Below, in pieces: positions 8,378 to 17,331 of a stretch of 64,000 nt of DNA. Positions within the stretch are counted from its first letter, which is position 1. Each line of letters opens with the position of its first letter. Both the position numbers and the translations under genes were made by a program. Under the pieces are notes generated by a model. The model saw only the letters and a program-made list of their open reading frames with translations, ran no database searches and had not been told where the DNA came from. Origin of the DNA: JBAXAM01 sp964213355. Lineage in GTDB: Bacteria; Pseudomonadota; Gammaproteobacteria; UBA9339. Location of the stretch: contig CAXOVY010000030.1 of assembly GCA_964213355.1 (NCBI GenBank), positions 283,731 to 347,730 of the forward strand, in the 5' to 3' direction.

Positions 8378-9283
8378 TTAAAATGTACCAGAAGGCGAAT
8401 TTGTACTGCCTGTACTATCAGATGACGACGACTTTTTTTGTGATTTAGAGGTTTCTTCATCATCTGTCTTTTTTGCAGGTGGACGCTTAAGCTGTAACAC
8501 CTTCTTTATTCGCTTTGAAGCGTTAAGTAACAACTTTTGTTTTTGAGGGACTTCCTCGTCATCTGTCTCTTTTGCAAGTAGACGAACGCCAAGTGACAAC
8601 TTTTTTCGTACGCTGGGGACTTCTTTTTCATCCGCCCATTTTACAGGTAGTGACAACTTTTTTCGTACGCTGGAAACTTCTTTTTTATCCGTCCATTTTA
8701 TAGGTGGAGACTTAATTAGACTTTGAATTGGTGACATATCTATTAGCGCTTTAGATCCGATAATTTGTTTTTGAAGCTCATAGAATTTATCTATTTTGTC
8801 TTGCGTTTTCATTGCACTATAATTTATTATTATGTGTTCTTCTGATCGTATTGTCACACTTGGCGTTGCTAAAACAGTATTATCTTCATTCATACTAAAC
8901 TCGTATCCATTATCTTTTAGCCAAAGCAGCTCATCAATTGTACCACCACACATTTTATAATCATTTATATTATTAATTAACAAAAAATCTCGATTAGAAT
9001 CAATTGCGCCAGCCCAAAACGCCTGATTTTTCTCATAAGTCCACTTTCTGCCATCTTTTCTTGTAGGACTTTCTGGGTATAGAACACATCCATAGTACAT
9101 AGAAGAGTCGCCCTCTTTATCAATATCGTTGTAATACTCTGCTAAATCAGGACGATGACCGATGAAAATAGGGCCTTTGCCTTTATTTGCAAAAGCTTCT
9201 TTATAATCAATAGCATCACGAAACTGACTTGTATAACTAGAAACAGCTTTTTTCTCATACATCCCCTCATATGAGTTTTGCAT
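8378..9283 (-). CDS. Uncharacterised protein with basic C-terminal repeats
   Basis: It has 301 residues. The start is the ATG at 9283: GGAGG lies five bases upstream and overlaps an earlier in-frame ATG, which excludes that one. Residues about 1-180 look globular (FIGHRPDLAEYYNDI, WTYEKNQAFWAGAID, GGTIDELLWLKDNGYEF). The C-terminal 110 residues are highly charged, with a repeated unit: KWTDKKEVSSVRKKLSL is followed directly by PVKWADEKEVPSVRKKLSL, then degenerate copies around TDDEEVPQ and TDDEET, and a Ser-rich tail. I do not recognise the family with certainty. No signal peptide or membrane segment is present. The orphan character and charged tail would fit a host-directed protein, but nothing shows this. 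Confidence 0.6.
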   Translation of the reverse strand: MQNSYEGMYEKKAVSSYTSQFRDAIDYKEAFANKGKGPIFIGHRPDLAEYYNDIDKEGDSSMYYGCVLYPESPTRKDGRKWTYEKNQAFWAGAIDSNRDFLLINNINDYKMCGGTIDELLWLKDNGYEFSMNEDNTVLATPSVTIRSEEHIIINYSAMKTQDKIDKFYELQKQIIGSKALIDMSPIQSLIKSPPIKWTDKKEVSSVRKKLSLPVKWADEKEVPSVRKKLSLGVRLLAKETDDEEVPQKQKLLLNASKRIKKVLQLKRPPAKKTDDEETSKSQKKSSSSDSTGSTNSPSGTF

Positions 9284-9295
9284 ACATGCCTCCAT

Positions 9296-9417
9296 ATGAC
9301 AAAAATAAACACGTTTTATTTACGTACAACAACACGCTGAATCGTCCATAAACACTGGATATTTGCCAACTTCACGTTAACAAATACCCGCAGATTTTTT
9401 AAGCAAAACCATCTTTG
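9296..9417. other. Intergenic gap between the orphan repeat protein and murG
   Basis: About 120 bp between murG (upstream on the minus strand) and the orphan gene. It probably holds the promoter of the orphan gene and the end of the murG operon. I see no strong hairpin-plus-T-run and no small gene. Confidence 0.3.
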
Positions 9418-10548
9418 TTAGTACACCGGCGTTCTGCCATTAACATTTCCTGAGGTCAATGTAAAAAAACAAGAAACTGTCCCAATAATATTGTAAATCA
9501 ATTTGGTACTATCTAATACTGTGAATTTTCTCATTGCTTCGATCATTGTATCATTATTTTTTTCTGTTGCCATTATCTTTTCTAATAGAAGTTCCGGGGT
9601 TAGTTGTTCTTGTAATATTATTTCGCTATAGCCACGTTCGGCACTATATTTAGCGTTTAAAATTTGATCGCCGCGGCTGGCAGCTTTTGCTAATGGGATT
9701 AAAATATTTGGTTTGTGCAAAGCCAGTAACTCGTAAAGACTATTGGCTCCAGAACGTGAAATTACCAAGTCGGCTGCTGCTAAAACATGCGGAAATTCTT
9801 CGTGTAAATAAGCAAATTGTTTATAGCCTTTATAGTTACAGCTGGAATCAATCTTATTTTCTCCGCAAACATGAGCAATTTGAAAGTGTTCGAGAATATC
9901 TGGTAATAATTGTCGTACAACTTTGTTAATTTGATCTGCACCAAGACTGCCACCAAAAACTAAAATTATTTTTTTGTTTGGTGTAAAACCGCATATCTCT
10001 CGTCCGCGCTCGGCGTTGCCATGAAAAAATTCTTTACGAATTGGGATGCCAGTTATTACGGCTTTTTTCTTGTTTTTAATTTGTTTAATGGTTTCAGGAA
10101 AAGCAACACAAATCTTTGTTGCAAAAGGAAGGCATAGTTTATTGGTAAGGCCGATGGTTAAGTCAGCTTCATGGATAATCGCAGGAATACGATTAAGCCA
10201 AGCAGCAACAACTACGGGAAAGGCAACAAAACCGCCTTTGGAAAATACAACTGTTGGTTTTAATCTACGCAACAAAATAAACGCTTGGATGGTTCCTAAG
10301 ATAATTTTGAACGGATCAAGAAAATTTTGCCAGCTAAAATAACGGCGCAATTTGCCTGTTGCAATAATGTGATAGGGCACGCTTGTTTTTGCAATCAATT
10401 CTTTTTCAATACCGGTTTGTGAACCAATATAGTTTATTTCCCACTCTTCTTGCTGAAACTTTTTTATTAATGCTAAGTTTGGGGTGACATGGCCAGCCGA
10501 TCCGCCGCCGGTGAAAACAATTTTTTTTATTTTGTCCGAGCTAGTCAT
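9418..10548 (-). CDS. murG: UDP-GlcNAc:undecaprenyl-PP-MurNAc-pentapeptide GlcNAc transferase
   Basis: Makes lipid II from lipid I on the inner face of the cytoplasmic membrane, the last intracellular peptidoglycan step. It is a two-domain GT-B fold: N-terminal FTGGGSAGHVTPN (the MurG G-loop), VVFSKGGFVAFP near residue 100, and a C-terminal donor-binding region with GGSLGADQIN and SRSGANSLYELLA. It has 376 residues, about 20 longer than usual; the extra residues form an odd tail after YNIIG, perhaps from a changed stop. The start lies 6 bp after the parB stop with AGGA in between. It indicates that the organism builds peptidoglycan. Confidence 0.95.
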   Translation of the reverse strand: MTSSDKIKKIVFTGGGSAGHVTPNLALIKKFQQEEWEINYIGSQTGIEKELIAKTSVPYHIIATGKLRRYFSWQNFLDPFKIILGTIQAFILLRRLKPTVVFSKGGFVAFPVVVAAWLNRIPAIIHEADLTIGLTNKLCLPFATKICVAFPETIKQIKNKKKAVITGIPIRKEFFHGNAERGREICGFTPNKKIILVFGGSLGADQINKVVRQLLPDILEHFQIAHVCGENKIDSSCNYKGYKQFAYLHEEFPHVLAAADLVISRSGANSLYELLALHKPNILIPLAKAASRGDQILNAKYSAERGYSEIILQEQLTPELLLEKIMATEKNNDTMIEAMRKFTVLDSTKLIYNIIGTVSCFFTLTSGNVNGRTPVY

Positions 10549-10554
10549 ACTATC

Positions 10555-11412
10555 CTAACGAATATGCCCCAAAATCCCTTCCAGCTCATCTAAACTGTTA
10601 TATTGGATAACTATTTTGCCCTTACCGCTTTTAGCATGCTGGATACTAACTGGCGCTGCGAGTTTATCAGCAATCTGTTTTTGTAAATGGACTGTATTTG
10701 GATCAATCGATCTTTTGGTTATAGCCCGTGGTTTTTGTAATTGACGCACTAAACTTTCAGCCCCGCGAGCTGATAATCCCCGTGTCGCAATTATTTTAGC
10801 TGCAGCGAGTTGCTTAGTTAGATCTAAAGTTAGCAATGCACGTGCATGACCCATTTCAAGTTCACCCAGTTGAATCATATTTTTGATTTCTTCAGGCAGC
10901 TCTAACAGACGTAATAAATTAGTTATTGTAGTACGCGATTTACCGACAACTGAAGCTGCACTTTCGTGCGTCATGCTAAACTCATTAATCAACCTTTGTA
11001 AGCTCATCGCCGTATCAATTGCGCTTAGATCTTCGCGTTGGATGTTCTCAATTAATGATAGTGCAATCGCTTGTTTATCAGAAATATCGCGAATAACCAC
11101 TGGAACTTCATGAAGGTTAGCTAATTGTGCCCCGCGCCAGCGACGCTCGCCAGCAATAATCTCGTACTTTCCTGCAGTAAGTGCACGTACAATAACTGGT
11201 TGGATAATGCCCTGTTTGCGAATTGAATCAGCAAGCTCGGCTAAGGCCTCTGGATTTATAGCGCGCCTGGGTTGGTATTTGCCTGGTTGCAACACATCAA
11301 CTGGCAAATGTCGCAGGGTTGGTGGTTTATTAGGCTGCTCATTAATACTGACAGTTTTAATATCACTTAACAATGCAGTTAACCCCAGACCTAATCCACG
11401 TTTTTTGTTCAT
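10555..11412 (-). CDS. parB: Chromosome-partitioning protein ParB
   Basis: Binds parS sites and spreads as a CTP-dependent clamp, working with ParA in chromosome segregation. It has 285 residues from the ATG at 11412, which overlaps the parA stop as ATGA; a TTG two codons upstream is less likely. It begins MNKKRGLGLGLTALL, typical of chromosomal ParB. Key parts are the CTP-binding box (QPVIVRAL...GERRWRGAQLA), the helix-turn-helix (ASVVGKSRTTITNLLRLL) and the C-terminal dimerisation segment. I saw no clear parS site in the window. Confidence 0.95.
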   Translation of the reverse strand: MNKKRGLGLGLTALLSDIKTVSINEQPNKPPTLRHLPVDVLQPGKYQPRRAINPEALAELADSIRKQGIIQPVIVRALTAGKYEIIAGERRWRGAQLANLHEVPVVIRDISDKQAIALSLIENIQREDLSAIDTAMSLQRLINEFSMTHESAASVVGKSRTTITNLLRLLELPEEIKNMIQLGELEMGHARALLTLDLTKQLAAAKIIATRGLSARGAESLVRQLQKPRAITKRSIDPNTVHLQKQIADKLAAPVSIQHAKSGKGKIVIQYNSLDELEGILGHIR

Positions 11413-12164
11413 TTGCAAATCTCTCCAGCTAATGCCAAATACGCTATCGCGCCCTGTGAATTGCTATCATAAAGCAAGGCAGGTAACCCATGACTTGGGG
11501 CTTCTGCTAAACGCACATTTCTTGGAATTATTGTATTGTAAACTTTGCCTGGAAAATGCTGCATTAGCTGCCCAGAAACATCAAGGGTTAAACGATTACG
11601 ACCATCATACATGGTACGCAATATCCCTTCAATTTGTAATCCAGTATTAACGGTGTGTTGTAATTGTTCAATGGTTTCGAGCAATGCTGCTAGTCCTTCT
11701 AAAGCATAATACTCACACTGCATTGGAATGATTACTGATTTTGCGGCTACCAGTGCATTTACGGTTAAAATATTCAATGCTGGTGGGCAATCTATAAAAA
11801 TAAAATCGTAATTTTCATAGATTGGCTCGAGGACACGCTTAAGAAAATACTCGCGCTCATCCAGTCTTAATAGCTTAATTTCGGTTGCAGTAAGTTGTGA
11901 GTTGGCTGGTAATAAATCATAACCAACTTGAGTTTTTTGAATAACATCTGTAATTGGAGCAAGATTCAATAAAACGTCGGCAACCGAAAGTTCAGTTTTT
12001 TCTTTGCTTATGCCGCTACCCATGGTGGCATTACCTTGGGGATCAAAATCGATCAATAACACTTTTCTTTTGGTTGCCCCCAAAGAAGCAGCTAAATTCA
12101 CTGTGGTTGTAGTTTTGCCAACCCCACCTTTTTGATTAGTGACCGCTATTATTTTTATTGCCAC
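11409..12164 (-). CDS. parA: Chromosome-partitioning ATPase ParA (Soj type)
   Basis: Deviant-Walker ATPase that moves ParB-parS complexes over the nucleoid. Residues 1-20 carry the deviant Walker A motif NQKGGVGKTTTTVNLA; IDFDPQGNAT and DFIFIDCPPALN follow. I prefer the GTG at 12164 (VAIKIIAVTNQ) as start, giving 251 residues: GAAGGG lies just upstream and this is where homologues begin. A TTG at 12194 would overlap rsmG and add an unusual N-terminus. The stop overlaps parB. Confidence 0.94.
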   Translation of the reverse strand: MAIKIIAVTNQKGGVGKTTTTVNLAASLGATKRKVLLIDFDPQGNATMGSGISKEKTELSVADVLLNLAPITDVIQKTQVGYDLLPANSQLTATEIKLLRLDEREYFLKRVLEPIYENYDFIFIDCPPALNILTVNALVAAKSVIIPMQCEYYALEGLAALLETIEQLQHTVNTGLQIEGILRTMYDGRNRLTLDVSGQLMQHFPGKVYNTIIPRNVRLAEAPSHGLPALLYDSNSQGAIAYLALAGEICK

Positions 12165-12187
12165 GATATACCCTTCGTAAAATGAAT

Positions 12188-12814
12188 TTAACAAATTTTA
12201 ACTAAGTGTCGCTCTTCATCTAAGTACGGCACCTTGATGCGATATATTTCTCTTGACTGAGTAATTTCCCCAAGCTCTTTTGTTGGATACTTACCTTTCA
12301 TAACCAAAATCTGACCATTCGTAGCGAGCAAGTGTTTAGTATTGCTAACAACAGCATCTAGTGTAGTAGTGGCTCTGGTTATAATCGTAGCAAACCTTAG
12401 AGCAGAAATAAAATTTTCAATGCGTTTAGTTACAACAGTTACATTTTCGATATTAAGCGAAAGTATCACATGATTCAAAAAAACAGTTTTTTTATTGGAG
12501 CTGTCAAGCAAAACAAAGTTATATTTTGGCAGTGCTAATGCCAACGGAATCCCCGGTAACCCTGCTCCAGTGCCAAAGTCCAAAACGTTCGGTTGAGCAA
12601 TAAACGGAGCAGTGGCCAAACTATCAAAAATATGCCGAATCAAAATTGATTTTGGATCGCGTATGGCAGTTAAATTGTAGGTTTGGTTCCATTTATGTAG
12701 CAACATTATATATTTAATGATCTTTTCTTGTGTTGTTTGTGCGAACTTTAAATTAAGCGCACAAAGACCGGATTGCAAAATAGATGCTAATTTTTCGTGT
12801 TGGTCGGATTTCAC
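12188..12814 (-). CDS. rsmG: 16S rRNA (guanine-527-N7)-methyltransferase
   Basis: Methylates G527 of 16S rRNA using S-adenosylmethionine. It has 208 residues, the usual length. The N-terminal helix LLHKWNQTYNLTAIRDP and the SAM-binding motif VLDFGTGAGLPGIPLAL identify it, with LLDSSNKKTVFLNHV as motif II. It starts one base after the psd stop. The rsmG-parA-parB order is widespread near bacterial origins, often with mnmG; here psd precedes it and murG follows. No DnaA-box cluster or other sign of an origin was seen. Confidence 0.95.
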   Translation of the reverse strand: MKSDQHEKLASILQSGLCALNLKFAQTTQEKIIKYIMLLHKWNQTYNLTAIRDPKSILIRHIFDSLATAPFIAQPNVLDFGTGAGLPGIPLALALPKYNFVLLDSSNKKTVFLNHVILSLNIENVTVVTKRIENFISALRFATIITRATTTLDAVVSNTKHLLATNGQILVMKGKYPTKELGEITQSREIYRIKVPYLDEERHLVKIC

Positions 12815-12815
12815 T

Positions 12816-13658
12816 CTAAAATAACGTCCCTAGATTTTGCCCCATCTTTATTGGGCTACCTTTTTGCACCATTTGATTCCACTGCATTGCTTTTTCTGGG
12901 AATAATAGAATTACAGTTGAACCAAGTTTAAAGTTAGCTATTTCCAATCCGTGCTCAAAAACGATTTCCCGTTTGGTATAATCCCAGTTCATAACACTCC
13001 TTTGTTTGTTTGGCATTACCACGCCTGCCCACGAGGTTTCAATACTGCCAACAATCATAGCGCCTACTAAAACCATGGCCATCGTACCAAATATCGTATC
13101 AAATGTAACAATTATCCGTTCGTTTCTAGCAAACACACCTGGAATACGATCAATCGTCTTTGGATTTACGGAAAAAAGCTTGCCTGGTACATAGCGCATC
13201 GAACGTAACTTGCCACTAATTGGCATATGAATGCGATGGTAGTTTGATGGTGCTAGATATAAAATTGCGAAATTGGCATTGTGAAATCGTGCTGCGTCTT
13301 CATTATCAGCAAACAATTGTTCAAGGGTAAAATTTTTACCTTTGGCACCAATTAATAGATTAGCATTAATTTGTCCGATTTGCCCAATTCTGCCGTCTAC
13401 CGGCGAAATGATAGTTTTTTGATCGTTGGTAATTGGTCTGGCACCTGGTTTCAGGGCGCGGATAAAAAATTCATTGAAAGTTGGATAATTAATAGGATTG
13501 GGTTCAAGCATATCTACCATATCAATACGATAAAACTTACAGTATTGTCGGATAATAAAATTTTTAATTAAAGGCGTGCGACAATTGGCTATATTTGCAA
13601 CAAGTCGTGATAAAATATGCTGTGGTAGTAAATATTGTAATAGTAAATTTAAACTCAT
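12816..13658 (-). CDS. psd: Phosphatidylserine decarboxylase proenzyme
   Basis: Makes phosphatidylethanolamine at the inner membrane. The proenzyme cleaves itself to create a pyruvoyl cofactor; the cleavage motif LGST is present near residue 249 (KLGSTVILLF). FFIRALKPGARPI and SPVDGRIGQIG are standard N-terminal landmarks, and YHRIHMPI holds the conserved histidines. It has 280 residues, normal for the bacterial form. Its start lies 29 bp from the divergent cca start, so the two promoters must share or overlap this short gap. Confidence 0.95.
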   Translation of the reverse strand: MSLNLLLQYLLPQHILSRLVANIANCRTPLIKNFIIRQYCKFYRIDMVDMLEPNPINYPTFNEFFIRALKPGARPITNDQKTIISPVDGRIGQIGQINANLLIGAKGKNFTLEQLFADNEDAARFHNANFAILYLAPSNYHRIHMPISGKLRSMRYVPGKLFSVNPKTIDRIPGVFARNERIIVTFDTIFGTMAMVLVGAMIVGSIETSWAGVVMPNKQRSVMNWDYTKREIVFEHGLEIANFKLGSTVILLFPEKAMQWNQMVQKGSPIKMGQNLGTLF

Positions 13659-13687
13659 TTTTATATTTTACACAGGTCGAGGGGTTA

Positions 13688-14794
13688 ATGAAAATATATT
13701 TGGTTGGTGGTGCTGTTCGTGACCAATTATTAGGCCTATCCGTTAAAGAACGCGATTGGGTTGTGGTTGGCGCTTCGCCACAAGAAATGCTAAAGCTTGG
13801 ATTTAAGAAGGTTGGTCGTGATTTTCCTGTATTTTTACATCCTAAAACTCACGAAGAATACGCCTTAGCGCGTACAGAACGCAAAACCGGTAGAGGATAT
13901 ACTGATTTTATTTGTTATTCCGATCCCAGCGTTACCTTGGAGGATGATCTTAAGCGTCGTGATCTTACGATTAACGCTATTGCGCAATCTTTGGATGGGA
14001 AAATTATCGATCCTTATGGTGGTTGTAGAGATTTAAAAAAACATATCTTGCGCCATGTTTCGCCAGCATTTGCTGAAGATCCAGTGCGTATTTTGCGAGT
14101 AGCACGCTTTGCTGCGCGCTTCAATGATTTCAAAGTACATAGCGAAACCAATAAATTAATGCGGGCTATGCTGGCAAAGGGTGAGGTTGATGCTTTGGTT
14201 CCAGAACGAGTATGGCAGGAATTGCAGCGAGCGCTCAGCGAAGAGTCTCCAGAACGATTTTTTATGGTACTTAAAAGGGCTCTTGTTTTACAAAAATTAT
14301 TCCCAGAAATAGCCGCACACTTTACCTCTATCAAAAAAGCATTAACTCGCGGGGTGAAATTAAGCAGAGATGCTGTGGTACGGTTCGCTGCGATAACATA
14401 TAGTTTGAGCAATGAAGAAATAAAAAATCTCTGTAAAAAATATAAATTGCCGAGTTCTTACAAAGAATTATCGCTATTAGTAAATAAGCTAAAAAACAGC
14501 TTGGACAAATTATCTAACAATGCTGATGATTGTATAACCTTGCTTGAGCAGATAGATGCTTATAGAAGGCCTGAGCGTTTTCGGCAATTTTTACTCGTTT
14601 GTGAGGCTGGCAACAAAAAGTTAACAAAAATTGCTGAAATATTGTGTTTGGCTTATCAGGCAACAAAAAAAATTAGGTTAACACAAGAAACTATCGCCCG
14701 AGTGGATAAAAAAGACTTGCATCAAATTTTACATGATAAAAGGGGAGAACAACTCACACACACAATCAAGTCCAGGAATATTCTAGGAGCTTGA
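13688..14794 (+). CDS. cca: CCA-adding tRNA nucleotidyltransferase (no HD domain)
   Basis: Adds or repairs the 3' CCA of tRNAs. The start is the ATG at 13688, preceded by GAGGGG; the protein begins MKIYLVGGAVRDQLLG as in E. coli Cca. Motifs: RRDLTINAIA, DPYGG, RILRVARFAARF. The first catalytic carboxylate is Glu (KERDW) where E. coli has Asp; this conservative change also occurs in relatives as far as I recall. It has 368 residues against about 412 in E. coli, so the C-terminal HD phosphohydrolase region appears shortened or degenerate. Confidence 0.93.
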   Translation: MKIYLVGGAVRDQLLGLSVKERDWVVVGASPQEMLKLGFKKVGRDFPVFLHPKTHEEYALARTERKTGRGYTDFICYSDPSVTLEDDLKRRDLTINAIAQSLDGKIIDPYGGCRDLKKHILRHVSPAFAEDPVRILRVARFAARFNDFKVHSETNKLMRAMLAKGEVDALVPERVWQELQRALSEESPERFFMVLKRALVLQKLFPEIAAHFTSIKKALTRGVKLSRDAVVRFAAITYSLSNEEIKNLCKKYKLPSSYKELSLLVNKLKNSLDKLSNNADDCITLLEQIDAYRRPERFRQFLLVCEAGNKKLTKIAEILCLAYQATKKIRLTQETIARVDKKDLHQILHDKRGEQLTHTIKSRNILGA

Positions 14795-14800
14795 TTGTGT
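14760..14800. terminator. Hairpin at the cca 3' end, possible bidirectional terminator
   Basis: An 11-bp inverted repeat (ACACAATCAAG / CTTGATTGTGT) brackets the cca stop codon, with inner TCC/GGA pairing. It lies between two convergent genes, a typical terminator position. No clear T-run follows on either strand, so efficient Rho-independent termination is uncertain. Confidence 0.4.
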
Positions 14801-14822
14801 TATAAACAGGTTCTAAAAAAGC

Positions 14823-15062
14823 CTACTGTTTTTTGCAAACATCATGATCGTGGTTGTGGTCGCAACCACAATTACAATGGCCGCTGATTAAATACTTGAT
14901 TAATGCTCCAACAGCCAAAATCGGTATCATTACATCAAAAAATCTGCTTACAAAGATAATATAAGTTAATCCTTGTTGGTGCCAAATGCTGACTACAATA
15001 GCTAGCGCTAAAGCAACTACGATAACTATTGCTGCAATAATCTTTTTACACTTTTTATGCAT
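14823..15062 (-). CDS. Small membrane protein with Cys/His-rich metal-binding-like tail
   Basis: It has 79 residues with GGAG seven bases before the ATG. There are two hydrophobic segments: residues about 8-26 (IIAAIVIVVALALAIVVSI) and 34-60 (YIIFVSRFF...LIKYLISG). The last 18 residues are rich in Cys and His (GHCNCGCDHNHDHDVCKKQ), a pattern suited to binding zinc, nickel or copper. I do not recognise the family. It is a single gene facing cca and divergent from waaA. A role in metal handling is an inference from composition only. Confidence 0.6.
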   Translation of the reverse strand: MHKKCKKIIAAIVIVVALALAIVVSIWHQQGLTYIIFVSRFFDVMIPILAVGALIKYLISGHCNCGCDHNHDHDVCKKQ

Positions 15063-15163
15063 ATCTGCTCTCCATGATTAATTTCGACAAAAGTCCTAAA
15101 AACGACTGCTAAAATATACCACATTCGGATAATTTGACCATATTATATTTTATTTCTCTCGCA

Positions 15164-15172
15164 TGCTATAAT
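15164..15172 (+). promoter_or_regulatory. Extended -10 promoter upstream of waaA
   Basis: TGCTATAAT gives a perfect -10 hexamer with the TGn extension. No good -35 lies 17 bp upstream, which is acceptable for extended -10 promoters. A transcript would begin about 7 bp downstream, leaving a leader of roughly 65 bases before the waaA start. Confidence 0.55.
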
Positions 15173-15246
15173 ACCGCTGTTTTTGGGTTTTTTGTATGGT
15201 ATGTAAAAACTATTAATATAATCATGTAATTGTGAAGGGCTTGTTT

Positions 15247-16506
15247 GTGAGATATATTTATAATCTATTTTTATATTTAATTTTACCATTTTTGCCGCTA
15301 AGACTATTGTGGAAATCAAGAAAAAACGTTGCCTATCGCCAGCATATGCCCGAGCGTTTCGCGTGTTTTGATTTCCCTGCTCTCAAAGATAGTATATGGG
15401 TGCATGCGGTTTCAGTTGGTGAGTCAATTTCTGCTGTACCATTAATTCAAGAACTAATACATGACTACCCCCAAACGACTATTGTTGTAACCACCATGAC
15501 TCCAACTGGAGCGGAGCGTATCCGAGAAGTTTTTAACGGGCAAGTACTACAACTATATGTGCCTTATGATTACCCCTTTGCTGTCAAACGTTTTTTGCGC
15601 CATATCAATCCAAAAATTTTAATTTTAATGGAAACAGAATTGTGGCCCAATATTTTGTATTATTCTGCAGAGAGCAAAATCCCAATTGTTCTTGCCAATG
15701 CACGTTTATCCGAAAAATCATTTGTTAACTATAAAAAAGTTCACTCTTTCATGCAGTCAATGTTGAGCTGCATTACTATTGTAGCCACGCAAAGCAAACT
15801 TGATGCCGAGAGATTTTTAGCTCTTGGACTTGATCCGAAGAAAATATTGATAACTGGTAATATTAAATTTGATGTTAAAGTACCAGACGATCTTTTCGAG
15901 CACTCTAAACAATTGCGCCTAGCCTGGGGAAAGGATCGACCAATTTGGATAGCTGCAAGCACCCATAAAGGAGAAGAAGAAAAAATCTTGGTTGCGGCAA
16001 AAATAGTCCGTGAGACTTTACCAGAAAGTTTGTTAATTTTAGTACCACGTCACCCTCAGCGTTTCAATGAAGTTTTTGATCTTTGTCTGGAAAGAGGGTT
16101 CGAGGCAATTCGGTATAGTGAAAACCAAAAATGCTTAGTATCAACCAATGTGATTTTAGGCGATGTAATGGGCCAACTGTTGTTATTTTATGCAGCCAGT
16201 AATATTGCGTTTGTTGGTGGTAGTCTTGTTTCATGGGGTGGACATAACTTGCTGGAACCAGCAGTACTTGCAAAGCCAATTATATCTGGGCAACATCTAA
16301 GTGCGTTTCTTGAAATTGGTCAGCTGCTTACTGATGCTGAAGCGCTAATAACAGTTATTGATGAAGTTGCATTGGCTCGAAATTTGGTTCTACTATTTCA
16401 AAACAAAACGTTGCAAGAAAAACTAGGGTGCTCAGCGCTCGATGTAGTTGAAAAACACCGTGGTGCAACTAAAAAGACTTTATCCTATATTAAAAGCTTT
16501 TTATGA
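15247..16506 (+). CDS. waaA: 3-deoxy-D-manno-octulosonic acid (Kdo) transferase
   Basis: Attaches Kdo to lipid IVA on the cytoplasmic face of the inner membrane, the start of LPS core synthesis. It has 419 residues from the GTG at 15247, chosen because GAAGGG lies just upstream and the N-terminal membrane anchor then begins as in E. coli WaaA (RYIYNLFLYLILPFLPLRLLW); a GTG at 15232 is possible. Motifs: SVGESISAVPLI, the glycosyltransferase segment METELWPN, LVPRHPQRF, and GGSLVSWGGHNLLEPA. This gene shows the organism makes LPS. The stop overlaps the prmC start as ATGA. Confidence 0.95.
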   Translation: MRYIYNLFLYLILPFLPLRLLWKSRKNVAYRQHMPERFACFDFPALKDSIWVHAVSVGESISAVPLIQELIHDYPQTTIVVTTMTPTGAERIREVFNGQVLQLYVPYDYPFAVKRFLRHINPKILILMETELWPNILYYSAESKIPIVLANARLSEKSFVNYKKVHSFMQSMLSCITIVATQSKLDAERFLALGLDPKKILITGNIKFDVKVPDDLFEHSKQLRLAWGKDRPIWIAASTHKGEEEKILVAAKIVRETLPESLLILVPRHPQRFNEVFDLCLERGFEAIRYSENQKCLVSTNVILGDVMGQLLLFYAASNIAFVGGSLVSWGGHNLLEPAVLAKPIISGQHLSAFLEIGQLLTDAEALITVIDEVALARNLVLLFQNKTLQEKLGCSALDVVEKHRGATKKTLSYIKSFL

Positions 16507-17324
16507 GTATAGCTGAATTATTAGCAACTAAGTTCCTTGCGAATTCAACTACTTCTCGGATTGATGTGGAGCTATTGCTTACATTTGTTTTAAACCAACC
16601 ACGAAGTTTTTTATATGCACACTCTGAATACGAACTTACAAAAGAACAAGAAAAAAAATTCAGCGGTTTACTAAGCCGCCGCAAGAGTGGCGAACCGATT
16701 GCTTATATTTTAGGCAAAAAAGAGTTCTGGTCGCTTGAGTTAACAGTAAACCAAAGCGTTTTAATTCCAAGGCCAGAAACTGAACTTCTGGTTGAGATTG
16801 CTTTGAATAAATTGGATCATGAAGTGGCGGTCATTGCTGATATGGGTACAGGTTCGGGCGCAATTGCACTCGCGTTGGCTGCTGCATGTCCCAAGTGGAT
16901 TGTCGTTGCAACAGACATTAGCACTGATGCTTTAAACCTCGCGCGTTATAATGCTAGGCAACTACAACTAAACAACATTGATTTTTACTGTGGCGATTGG
17001 TGCATGGCCCTACCCAGCAAAAAATTTGATTTAATTATCAGCAATCCACCGTACATTGCCCAAGACGATCCGCACTTACAACAAGGCGACGTTAGATTTG
17101 AGCCGAAAATTGCATTGGAAGCAGGTGATGGTTTAGTAGCGCTCAAAAAAATTATTATTCAAGCAAAAGAGCACCTCACAATGGGTGGCCTACTAATGCT
17201 TGAGCATGGATATGATCAAAGCGAACAAGTACAAAAGCTATTGCGCCAAAATAAATATCAAGCTATAACGCCGTACCAAGATCTTGCAGGAATCTATCGC
17301 ATCGTTGTAGCAGAAAAAACTTGA
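16503..17324 (+). CDS. prmC: Peptide chain release factor N5-glutamine methyltransferase
   Basis: Methylates the GGQ glutamine of release factors RF1 and RF2. It has 273 residues. The N-terminal helical domain is followed by PRPETELLVE near residue 87, the SAM site VIADMGTGSGAIALALA, and the catalytic NPPY (ISNPPYIAQ). It overlaps waaA by 4 bp, so it is likely coupled to it. It is usually next to prfA, which is not in this window. Confidence 0.95.
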   Translation: MSIAELLATKFLANSTTSRIDVELLLTFVLNQPRSFLYAHSEYELTKEQEKKFSGLLSRRKSGEPIAYILGKKEFWSLELTVNQSVLIPRPETELLVEIALNKLDHEVAVIADMGTGSGAIALALAAACPKWIVVATDISTDALNLARYNARQLQLNNIDFYCGDWCMALPSKKFDLIISNPPYIAQDDPHLQQGDVRFEPKIALEAGDGLVALKKIIIQAKEHLTMGGLLMLEHGYDQSEQVQKLLRQNKYQAITPYQDLAGIYRIVVAEKT

Positions 17325-17331
17325 GGATAAA

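Noticed and set aside
13688..14794. Loss of a catalytic carboxylate in Cca (KERDW instead of KDRDW).
   Set aside because: Asp to Glu is conservative, the second Asp is intact, and all other motifs are present; probably normal variation.
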